This document shows positions 26,901-38,900 of a stretch of 64,000 bases of DNA, piece by piece. The position numbers and the translations under genes were made by a program. The notes under the pieces are model-generated. The model was not told the origin of the DNA and searched no databases. It worked only from the letters and a program-made list of their open reading frames with translations. The first letter of the stretch is position 1, and every line of letters begins with the position of its first letter. Source of the stretch: Pycnopodia helianthoides (taxonomy: Eukaryota; Echinodermata; Asteroidea; Forcipulatida; Asteriidae); the NCBI GenBank assembly GCA_032158295.1, contig CM063249.1, forward strand, positions 17,610,416-17,674,415. The letters are read 5' to 3'.

Positions 26901-29900
26901 ACGACCAATTGAGCTCAAGTTTTTACAGGTTTGTTATTGTATCCATATGTTGAGATACACCAAGTGAGAAAACTGGTCTTTGACAATTACCATATATATG
27001 TCCAGTGTCTTTTTAAGACACAAATTCCCCCCTAAAAAAAATTTAAAAAAAAACTTTTTTTTTTTAAACCTCCTTATTGAATAAGACTCACAACAGCAGT
27101 TGGCAGGTAAGCTCACTCATTCAAAAAATCTAATAAGAAACGGGATAGCTTTTTTTTTGTTCATCAACATTCCACAATGTTAGGCCTGTGCCGAAGAAAA
27201 ACCATGATGATTTTAATGAAAATAATAAATGAACTCAAAATAAACATAATTGAACAGTCAATGTTGTATGTGAGATTTCGTTTCTTTAAGTCCTACTGAA
27301 ACTTTTAAAAGGGACTATCTCCTTAAGGCAGTTGATTCATTTTTGAAATTTCCGGCACATGGCAAATGCCTATTATTGGCCGTGAATACTTGTAACTTCA
27401 TTGCCTTTAGCAGGGCTCGCCCTTAACACTAGTCCGGCGTACATTGTCTAGTAAAAAATGCTATGGGCTAGTAAACACCACTTCTCAACTTGCCCTGTGG
27501 GCTACTGAAAACTGTGCAACCTACTTGTTTAAAATGCTCATTTCTTCCTTTTCAGATGTGAATAATTAATGTATAAAATGTGTTAATCGTTATTGAGTGT
27601 GTGAAAAATAACTTCATTCAATCATTAAACTAGATCGTGATCGTTAACATTAACATATCAGAACATTACATTTGTGGCAATTCCTGTTTAAAATATGGGC
27701 TACTAAAACTTCCTGGGGGCAAGTAAAATGCACAGTTTACTGGCCCGGCGGGCTACTTTACAAAAAGCTTAAGCACAAGGCCTGCCTTTAGTGCACAATA
27801 GACTGGAAGTCTAACGCGAATCGAACATTGTGACCTGTTAAAGGGAAGGTGTACGATTGGTAATCACTCTAAACATTATTGACATTAAAAACTCACTTGG
27901 TTAGAAGTACAGCAACTTTCGATAGTATGAAGCATTTTGAGAAATATTTCAACTCAAAATAATGTGGATAGGGAAAAAGATGTCAGTTTTTATCCCCCCA
28001 AAATTTGAATCTCAAAAAACGCTTTTCAGATTGTGTATTCCTATTAGGGATTACTCTTTATGCGTGGACATATTCGCTGCGGATTTTGGTGATATTTTAA
28101 AAAGCGGGACCACCTATTGAAATGAAATTTTTACAGGTTAGTTTTATTGTATCTACATTTATGTAGGTTTAAAACAATCCAACGGTCCCCAAAACCAAAG
28201 GTATACTTTGCCTTTAAGGTGTGCAAGTTTGTTTCCTTCACGCGTTAAAGCAATGTACGCGGGACTGGAGCTGTCCCAACAATGTTTGAATACGCGCGAG
28301 AGCCTTGCATGGGTCTATTTCACTACGAGTTGACCGGGCAAGCAGCAGCGATTTGTTGCTGTCGTCGTTGTCGTATCTGAAGCAATCCAACACAAACGGT
28401 GTTGTTTACAGTTGGTGTTCACTCCCAGCAAACAGTGAGTAGCGTTTCGCACCGGAGAGGGTTGGCCAAAGTTCCTTTATCTCCAGTTTGCAAACGGCAC
28501 CCATAAACCAGATAAACTCATGTTGAACAAGCTGTTCTCAATGAAACACCCAAAGAGTGCACAGCAAAGGTTAGATGACTGCAGCTGATAAGTATTACTG
28601 CACAGGGAGTGCACGAGAGCCCGCCGCCGCTGTTTGCTAGCCAGTGACAGCAAAGAGAAAAGTCCCTCCGATTAGTAGTCCTGAGTGTTAACTCAATTCC
28701 AAAGGTCGTTTTTTTTTTCATGTAGTATCTTTTTTTTTTTTTTTTTTTAGATACACAGTGGTGCTACATTCTAAAGCTGCAAAACACGTCCCAAACCAGG
28801 CTAATCCTCAATCCCCAGAAGAAAAAAAAGCTCAAACCTAACACTTGAAATAGTTGCAGGCCTAATTAATAGTCATAGAGACAACAGAGGCAATTTGACT
28901 TCATGTTCCTTGAAATGTTCCGGTACAAACTAAAATGTCCCTCGAAGCAGTGCCCTTTTATCAATGGAGAACCGCTTGCCCATTTACAAGAACAAAGTTT
29001 CAGGCCAGTATTTGTATGTTTTACACTCGGGTCTCGGACCGCTCAAAAGGGAGAACAGCCCCACACTCAGCAACTACTCCATACTTTTTTTGGGGTCACA
29101 TTTTGCTCAGTAGGTAACAACCCGGTAGTGATTCTGTTCAGGGATAAACCACACAGCAATGTCTTGGACCGAGACTACAGTAGTCATATGCTAGTCTTGG
29201 TTGCAAGACGTTATTAGCGGATCTTTGCATACACGGTCACTGTGCTAGTCTTTCTATACTATACACTACCCCACTAGTCAGTTTAGTGATAAAACACACA
29301 ACGACGCTTGGACCAAGACTAGTGTTTTGCAAGGGAAGTCATGAAGGGCCTTAAATGTCAACAGAAGTATTTTCTCCTTTGTAGACATTTGCAGTGTTTA
29401 GTCCCCACTGGGGATATATCATTTACTTAACATACCCTGTTTGAAGCAGTTATTGTGTTATTTTGAAAAAGCAAATTTTCTTGCCAGCAAGCGATACATG
29501 TTCGATGGTTGTGAACACATTGTAGCAGTCCTGGGCCCAATTTCATAGAGCTGCTAAGTACAAAAATTTGCTTAGCATGAAATTTCTTCATTGATAAAAA
29601 TAGGGTTACCAACCAAATTTCCATGTGATTTTCAGGATAAGCAAACAACAGCTGAATACCAGTAACAAGCAATATGCAACACAGGGAAATTTGGTTGGTA
29701 ACCCTGTTTTTACCAAGGAAGAAATTTCATGCTAAGCAAATTTTTGTGCTTAGCAGCTCTATGAAATTGGGCCCTGTATTACAGCATTGTAGCCAAACAC
29801 TGTTCCACATATCAAGTGCCAGTAAAGCTGCACATAAAATCATGACTACATTTTTTGTACACTTGTGTGCATAGTGTTAGCCAGAGGGGTGTCTGGGTGT

Positions 29901-32900
29901 CTTTCGGACACCCTGTTTTAAACTTGGACACCCTGTTTTATCTGTCATCTACATTGTAAATGTATTGTACATGTAAGCGAATAATTTGGACACCCAGATT
30001 TTAAAGTTCCAGCAAATTTGGACACCCTTTTAGTTTTTACCAAATCCTGCTGTGAGCAGTTAACAAGCAAGATGTAAGCACGTTTAGCACCATTTAAACA
30101 AAAACCGTTTAAAATTCCACTTTCAAATCACATTTTACATGTTCTTCTAAAATGCTATGCACATTGAAGTTTAAGACTGCGTTTGTGTTTTGTAGTATGT
30201 TCATACAACAATGTAGCAGATTTAAATTTGGCAAATTGAAGCATCTAAAGATAAAGTTTTGGGGTGTTAATTTTTAATTTTTTTGGGGGGGGGGGTAGAT
30301 TTGGAAAGTGTACAAGATGATTTACATTCTGCCTCGAACGCCTGTTTACGCACATTTTTCTTCAACCGAAGTATGGTCATAAACGTGGCCAAATTCGTTT
30401 TACGATATCGCTGGCATCCATTCCAATTTCGGTGCACCCTCTCCAGAGCATTAGCCCAAATATTCCAACTCCAGCACTTTCCTTGATCTTGACTGTTGCC
30501 CCCTAAAAAGAGAAATAATAATGTGAAGAAAAGAAATCCAAATTTACGATCGCATCTTTAGCTCTCAGGTCGGCGCAATCAATCTTGTCAGAGACTGGCC
30601 ATGTGGTTGATATCAGAACTCCTCTAATTGGCCGAGCCCCTCTCAAGATCTAGCCCTAGCCCCCCCCCCCCCCCTCTCCCTTAAAGTTTACCAGCCTGGG
30701 CAGGCACATGGGTAATAAATTTTTCTTTCCGGCCATGCTGATGTGGTGAGCCAGGAGATGTCATGTTTGGTTACAAAGTACCTTGCTCAAGGAGGTTGTG
30801 GAACAAACATAAATTGAGATCTTTGTGAGCTGGAGAACTGGGAGGGAGTACTGTACACATATGTACTTTTGTTGTTGGCAAAGTGCAGTCAACTCTGACA
30901 TTTTTTTTTTCTGGGTTCAATTGAGGGAGCTTGGTTTACCCTTTTCTTTCTTAATAAAAATACAATTGTACAATGCGCTGACTCGGTTATTAATAGCGTT
31001 TTTATTTTGATTCAAATTTTCCCCCTCATTTTGCAATACGTTTGTGAGAGTTTTCATATGACAATACTTGAGTACAGAGATTTTTAAGCTGCTGAAAGGC
31101 TGAAATTGTCAAAGACTAGTATCCTCACTTGGTGTTTCCCAACATATGCTTAGAAAAAAAAACCTGTGAAAATTTGGGTTGAATTGGTCATATGGAAGAA
31201 GAAATACCTTTGTCGCATAGAATTATGTGCTTTCAAATGCGTGAGCCTGAAGCCTTTATCAGATTCAAATATTTTAGTGAGAAACTACCTCTTTCTCAAA
31301 AACTACATTACTTCAGAGGGAGTCGTTTCTGACAATGTTTTATATACTATCAGCAGCTCTCAGGCACTCCATACCAAGTAAGCTTTTATGGTAATGTATT
31401 TCTTGAGGAACTACCAAAAGTATCCATCACTGCCTTTAGAGAACCATTTTTTCGTAAGTCGTTTTTCATTTGTTCCCTTGAGCCATCACCTGTAGCCTGT
31501 TGTAGGGCCTTGTGATTAAGAACTTTCCATAAATAAAAATAATAAATAAATAAATAAGAATAAAAACCAGCAAACAGTCATGCAAATAAGAGTGCTTAAA
31601 GGATGAAAAAAAGGAGATTAGTCGATAAAGAAGACTGGTTTTTAGGTCTTGATGCCCATGTTCTACTTGAAGAACTGAGGCTCAACAAGAGAAAAATTTA
31701 TGGAGGGAGGGGAGTTTTTACACCCCCCCAACACCCGCTGCCCTTGACGTTCCTAGTAGTAGCCCTTGCTGGCTTTCCTAGCCTTGCTGGCTTTCCTAGC
31801 TCTTGCTGGCTTTCCTAGCCCTTGCTGGCTTTCCTAGCCCTTGCTGGCTTTCCTAGCCCTTGCTGGCTTTCCTAGCCCTTGCTGGCTTTTCTAGCCCTTG
31901 CTGCCTTTCCTAGCCCTTGCTGGCTTTCCTAGCCCTTGCTGGCTTTCCTAGCCCTTGCTGGCTTTCCTAGCCCTTGCTGGCTTTCCTAGCCCTTGCTGGC
32001 TTTCCTAGCCCTTGCTGGCTTTCCTAGCCTTGCTGGCTTTCCTAGCCCTTGCTGGCTTTCCTAGCCCTTGCTGGCTTTCCTAGCCCTTGCTGGCTTTCCT
32101 AGCCCTTGCTGGCTTTTCTAGCCCTTGCTGGCTTTCCTAGCCCTTGCTGGCTTTCCTAGCCCTTGCTGGCTTTCCTAGCCCTTGCTGGCTTTCCTAGCCC
32201 TTGTTGGCTTTCCTAGCCCTTGCTGGCTTTCCTAGCCCTTGCTGGCTTTCCTAGCCCTTGTTGGCATTCGACCGGCAGTAATCACTGCCCTTGGTCTAAA
32301 CTCCATCCAGTGCAGTCAGAAGAAACTACACTTGACCCCTGACCCCAAACACATAGACCAGGGCACTGACCTGCTGTACAGGGTTGGCTGATTTAGGAAT
32401 GCGGCCGAATGGGCTTGACCCTAATGAAAGACTATTTTGTGAACGTCAAGAACTTTAATTGGGGGGCTTGGATAATTACATACCTTAGCTACATTCTACA
32501 TCAATTTATGAGCACGTGTACACAGATGATGTTGTTGGGCCGAATGTCGTAAACTTTTCGCATGCAGGTAATTGGAGGTTTAAATGATTTAAACACAAAA
32601 ATGTGTCGGTGGAGAGACTTTTGTTGTTTCTCTGTGGTGTGCACTCGCACGAGGAAATCTTTCACCACTGTGTAAACAATTTTTGCGATTTATCATAGAG
32701 GTGTAATGAGAAGCAAGTTGTAATTGGTTTTGGGGAACTTGTTCAATCGGGTCAACGCATGAAGAAGAATGAAAAAAACTGTTGTCGGAAAAGGGTTTTT
32801 ACTGGAAAAAAAAACAGTGTGGAGATTTTGTCGTGAGATAAGGAAAACCTACATTGTAATGGGCACGTACCGCTACTACTTTGACATGCATGGAGTCAGA

Positions 32901-35900
32901 CAAGTGCGATGTGTGAATTGGTGTCCCCCCCCCCCCCAAAAAAAAGAGAAGGTCTGCCTTGACGAGGTGTTCATCAGTATATTTGGTTTGGTGTACTTTG
33001 GTGTCGTTTACCCCCAGTTGTAAACAGAACAAAATTTATTAAAAAGTGAAAAAAAAAGAAAAAAAAATACGGGGAGTCTCCCTGTATTTTCTTTTTCTTT
33101 TTTTCCGGGGAGTCTCCCTGTATTTTTTTTTTTCTTTTTTTTTCTCCCCGAGGGAGAGAATCTTCCAAATGTGGGTCAACAACAATAAAACACCAAACAA
33201 CGTGCACCCTGGCTGTGTTTAGTGTAAATATGTGTTTATACTGTGACAGGTGACCCTACATGTATGTTGATTTAGTGGGGAATTGTTTTTTTTTCTTAAT
33301 ACATTTTTTATATAGTTTTTTGTTATAACCTCTTGATAGCAACATGCATGTAATGTGATATATGGGAGCCAGGACTCATAACCAAGATGTTGCGCTTATA
33401 TACACAAAATGAGTGTGAGAGATATGTCACAGATATTGCGGGTACTCTGCGATGGAACACGGTGTGCATTCTTTGGTATAGGACCATGAACAGTGTACAT
33501 GGATGTATATTTTTTATTCGTAAGATTTTGTCTTTGAAACTTGTACTTGGTGTAGGACACATTTCAAATGTTAGGATTTTTCCTATGACCACCTAAAGTT
33601 TTAAAGTGTAGTATGATTTAGTCCATGCCATTATTTTATTTATGTCTAACATTTTTTTTTTTTTTTTGAAAAATGAAAAGTAATTATCTAGTAATTTGAG
33701 GGGGGACAAAGTAAGTCAGCCTTTTAACCTTTGGCCTGTTAGACTTGTTAGAAATGTAACCATAGCAACCCAGGATGTTTAGTGGGTGGGTTTGGGGCGC
33801 TCATTTTTGTCTCGATGCTCTTTCTGGCTACATTGGTTTGTTGCCGTACGGCAACTTTTAGGAATGAACAAATCAATTTTGTGTTTTGTATTTGTTCAAA
33901 GTTGTTTCAAGCTTGTGTTTTTTTAAGCAAAGAGATGTACATACATTCATTCATTCGGTAACTTATCAGTCGAAACAAACTGCAGAGAATGGACCACAGG
34001 GTGTGCAAATCAAGAGATATTTCAATCAGGGCTCGCCCTTAACACTAGCCCGGCGTACATTGTCTAGTAAGAATTGCCATGGGCTAGTAAACACCACTTC
34101 TTAACTTGCCCTGTGGGCTACTAAAAACTGTGCAACCTCCTTGTTTAAAAGTTCATTTCTTCCTTTTTAGATGTGAATAATTAATGTATGAAATGTGTTA
34201 ATCATTCTTGAGTGTATGAATATAACTTCATTTGGTCATTAAACTGGTTGCGATCAGAACATTACATTTTTTGGCAATTCTGGGCTACTAAAACTTCCTA
34301 GGGGCAAGTAAAATACACAGTTTACTGGCCCGGTGGGCTACTTTACAAAAAGCTTAAGCGCAAGGCCTGTCAATGCTTTAATAAACCATGTACATGTACA
34401 GGGTTCTGCCCTCGGTGTTTGGTGCCGGAGAGTCCAACAGGCACTCAGGATTCCCAAACCACCACTGGCAAAATTTTCTCTGTTTCCGACCACCACAATT
34501 TCCTTTCAAGGGTTTTCAACAAAAAGTAAAAATTGGGTAATTACCAGTAAAACATGGTATCCAAAGCCATTAAATTTGAGTACTTCTATGGTTTGAGTCT
34601 ATTTTTTTATGATCTACCGTGTAACTGATCCATCTCGAATTGGTTTCCGGGGAAACATTTTTTCTGCCACTTAAAAAGGAAATCCTGGGCGGAACCCTGA
34701 TGTATCATTTCGTCACCAGAAAACCCCTTTTAAAGTTTACGATTGTTTCGGAGATTGTTTGCCAATTGAGCATTGACATTTTACCGACCATGAAAGTGGA
34801 GATCTTAAATCTGTTTTTATTTTTTATCGTAGTAGGTTTAGTTAATTTAGTAATTAAATGTTTAATACAATTGCCACTTCGTTAAAACTGCATGAATAGG
34901 TCTGTGTGTGGCGGTTGTGTACAAACCAAAGTGTAAACGAAATTGCCTCGTCAGCGTGAAAACTCAAATATATCTAGGTCATAAAAATTTCCTCTGAAAA
35001 CTCAAAACACAGAGTAGACATTTTTGGCACCTTGCCAGCTCTACGTACCTCAATGTAAAAATGTCACATCCAAAATTGGCTGATCGTGAAAACTCATACT
35101 TGGTGATGTTGTCCTTGTGTGACTTAGTGTAATTACAAATCTGTAACATTTTATGACTTGACAAAAATTGGGGAACATTTTGATGTCAATGATATCATCT
35201 GAAATGTGTGAGACACCGATTTGCCAAAATACATGATTTAGAAAGAAGTGGCTGTTTATGAAACTGGTGATGATTTTCCATAATGCAATTTTAGCCCAAT
35301 CTGAACGTGCCATCCACCAGTGTATTGTGTATTTGAATACAGTGAATGACTTTAAAAGCACAAATTACAAACAAGTGCAGAAAAATCGCAGGGAATGATA
35401 ACCACACAATCTGCATTCAACTGACAGTCCCCTTAGCCCCCCCCCCACTCCCGTCCATCCTTAGGAAAATATGGCCACCCCGGGTCAAAGGTCGTAAGTT
35501 AAAGAGTTCAACAGACACGCAGGGGAGCCCACAACTCATTGTGCCCTAGCCCCGCTGGGGTTTCTGGCACGATAAACTTGGCGCTACGTTGAACTCGGGC
35601 CAAGCTTCTTGCAAATTACAATCAGGATGATCTATTGCTGTTAAGAGACCCCAGTTGAGATGGAGTGCCATGGGTCGCAAAACACGGTTATTGCGGACAA
35701 AGGCTGAAAAGGAAAATTGGAATGAAATGGAATCGGTTTTGGGTTTGTTTTTTTTCTCCCCCCTTTTCTTTTTTTCCGTTGAGCTGTATTTGTGGTGGGG
35801 ATAAATATAATGGGAGTAGTGTTGTGAGAAATGTGGCGGCCGACAGGCTGAAGTGAACAAGTTGACAGAGTGCTGGAAAAAACAAAGTCTTAACCGGTTG

Positions 35901-38900
35901 CGAAAAAGACACGAGAGGCCGTTTAGCGAGAATGTGGTTTACATGCACATCTCTGTAGATGCACATGTACTTGCATGGTTGTAGTTTTTATCGTGTGTAC
36001 AGCAGGGCCCAATTTCATAGAGCTGCTAAGCACAACAGTTTGCTTAGCATGAAATTTCTTCCTCGGTAAAAACAGGGTTACCAACCAAATTTCCCTGTGT
36101 TGCATATTGCTTGTTACTGGTATTCAGCTGTTGTTTGCTTATCCTGAAAATCATGTGGGAAATTTGGTTGGTAATCCTGTTTTTATCAATGAAGAAATTT
36201 CATGCTAAGCAAATTGTTGTGCTTTATAGCAGCTCTGTGAAATTGGGCCCAGAGCTGCCGACTCTCCTTGATTCCGCAGAAAGTTCCCTGAAAATAATAA
36301 ACCAATCTTTCAATGTTCTGATGAGCAAATTTTGAGAATCTCTCTGGTTAATGAAAACTTTGTCCCTATCATGTTGAATGTGATTCCAATCTCCCTGATT
36401 TGTCGTGCAAGATCTCCCCCGATTGCAAGATGCAAATGTTGACAGCCCTGCTACAGTACGTTGTGTGCTGTTTGTCGTCAATAATTTTTAAAATATTTTT
36501 ATGCAATTTACATTCAGTACAGAGTGGAAGGGGGTCGTTGTCTGTTGAAGAATTTGTACTCAATTGACGATGTTGCTGGGCTCACACTTAAGCACTAGCC
36601 CGGCGTACATTGTCGAGTAAAAACTGCTTCGGGCCAGTAAACACCACTTCTCAACTTGCCCTGTGGGCCCTATAAAAAAACTGTGCAACCTACTCGTTTA
36701 CAATGCTCATATTTTCCAGATGTAAATAATAAAGTTTTGAAAAATCTGTGAATTAAATTTTTGAGTGAATGAATATTTTTATACATCAGAATGATGCATT
36801 TTATATGACAAAACATGTTTTAAAATCTGGGCTGCTGAAATTTCTTGGGCAAGTAAAATGCCCAGTTTACTAGCCCGGTGGGCTGCTTGACAAAAAAGCT
36901 TAAGCGCAAGGCCTGATGGTTGATGTGTAGAAAGGTATGGACTGTCTTTGGGTGGGGAAGGTAATATACATGTAGTTGTTATTTTATGCCATTCAACAAG
37001 AAGCTAATTGGTATGTAAACTACTTGAATTTACAAATGGATGAGCAGGCCAGATGCTTTGTTCTTTACGGGCAAGGTGGTTGTTTTCTTTGTAAAGGGTA
37101 CCTCCATGAGGGAATTTTTTTATTTGGACTGGAATATTTGGAAGGGGGCATGGAGGCAATGACCAGGGGGCATGGAGGCAATGACCAGGGGGCATGGAGG
37201 CAATGACCAGGGGGCATGGAGGCAATGATCAGGGGGCATGGAGGCAATGATCAGGGGGCATGGAGGCAATGACCAGGGGGCATGGAGGCAATGACCAGGG
37301 GGCACCGAGGCAATGACCAGGGGGCACGGAGGCAATGACCAGGGGGCACGGAGGCAATGACCAGGGGGCATGGAGGCAATGACCAGGGGGCATGGAGGCA
37401 ATGACCAGGGGGCATGGAGGCAATGACCAGGGGGCATGGAGGCCTCATTGAAGCATCAGACCTGAGAGCCAAATTTCATAGAGCTGCTTTTAAAGCACAA
37501 AATACTGCTTGACAAATGTCCTGTTGGCAATAAACATAGAGCAATGGCATAAATAAGTAGGAAACCATTCATAACTATGCACATATTTTGGCTGGTAACC
37601 TCTTTCTACTAAGCAAAATTGTTTTTGCACTTTGCTGATTTATGTGCTCTGCGAAATTGGCCCCGGGATGAGCTTGAGGTATGCCAAGAAAAGTACATGT
37701 ACTTGTTATGAATGAAAACGTGCTCATAAAACCCAAAGAGTAGAAAAACGCCTAGATAAACGTTATCAAGCATACAATTTGGCTCTTTCTTGGGCTTAGA
37801 CATGATATTATTCCTGTGGAGTCAGAGTTATTTACTCAATTTTTCAATCAATCAATCAATCGTTAAATTCACAAGGCGCCAATCCAACATCCAATTGCTC
37901 ATAGTGCTGTACAATAAGCTCTGGAGAATATATGTAAGATGTGACAGTTTTGAGAATGAGTACTGAAGGAGAGATGGAAGGTTCTTCAACTTGAAGACGG
38001 AGAAGGGAACGAAGCCCCCAACTGTGTTTGCTTCTTTGAATGAAAAAGACTGAACAATTATTTCTCAAAGACTGGCCATAATTCTTGAGAATCATTCTTT
38101 AGGATTACAGTATAATCCCCAGAAGAAACTTGAAGCCAATCTAAAAATATTATACACTTTTCCTGTTTATCTTCACAGCTGTGGTTGAAGCAAAGTTCCG
38201 ACGCAGCGATATCGAGAGTGAATCATGGTCGGAGTTCCCTGTCCATTTCACACCCTTGAAGGACCAGTCGGTCCTCCTCTCCAAACTCTCCTGGAACTCC
38301 AGCAGTGTGTTCCCGACCAGGGCGAAGCGCGGCCAGGGCGGACTCTACGCCGACCAGATGGTGGGCATCCTGGGATCCCACTCCGGGGCGGTGAGGGCGA
38401 CGTACGGCCCGTTCACCGTGGAGGACGGATTGGAGAGAGACAGAAACGACTCGGGCCTGTTGGACTTCGATGTCAAGGCCGAAGTCGCGACTCGTTTTGT
38501 CTCGCCGCACAACTCACGGATTCAGATCCTATTTCTGCTGAGAGCGAAACATTCGGGGATCGAAACAATGCCTTGTCTGAGAGCGAGAGCCCACTTCAGC
38601 GGAGCCGAGGTGGTCGCAGCGTGCACCCCGTCGGCGACCTCTTCATCATGCCTGGCCCAGATAGCGATCCCGACCGATTGGTGGCAGGCGAGGGAGTCGA
38701 CGAGCATCCAGACACTTCAGGTGTCTTACTCGGTGCGTACGCCCCCGAACAACAGCAACTGCCTGACGGGAACAAGTGACGTGCTGGTCCCCGAGCGTAG
38801 TCTCGGCGATGTCCAGTTCCAGCAAAGACAAGAAGCCCTGAAGACCATCAAGGACAATGAATTTATCTGGCTGCACATCCCTAAGACTGACGTTGCTGTT

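Larger units (their letters stand above)
8961..38178 (+). other. TMEM132 intron 1 (29.2 kb)
   Basis: Begins GTAAGT and ends CACAG; phase 1. It is filled with interspersed elements (A, B, C, D, E, F, G, H, P) and two minisatellites. The stretch from about 13 to 17.9 kb has few recognisable repeats but many G or C homopolymers, and no coding exon was recognised there. Two perfect RFX-type X-boxes lie at 23076 and 33756. Confidence 0.8.

Noticed and set aside
31762..32266. CRISPR-like regular repeats
   Set aside because: Units are contiguous without spacers and the DNA is animal; it is a minisatellite.
37004..37472. Minus-strand repetitive peptide (PPCPLVIAS-type repeats)
   Set aside because: Produced by translating the 22-bp minisatellite; stays open in several frames and is not a gene.
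38225..38779. Second plus-strand frame inside exon 2 and open minus-strand frames there
   Set aside because: Shadows of the GC-rich TMEM132 exon; only the frame with the family motifs joins the other exons in phase.
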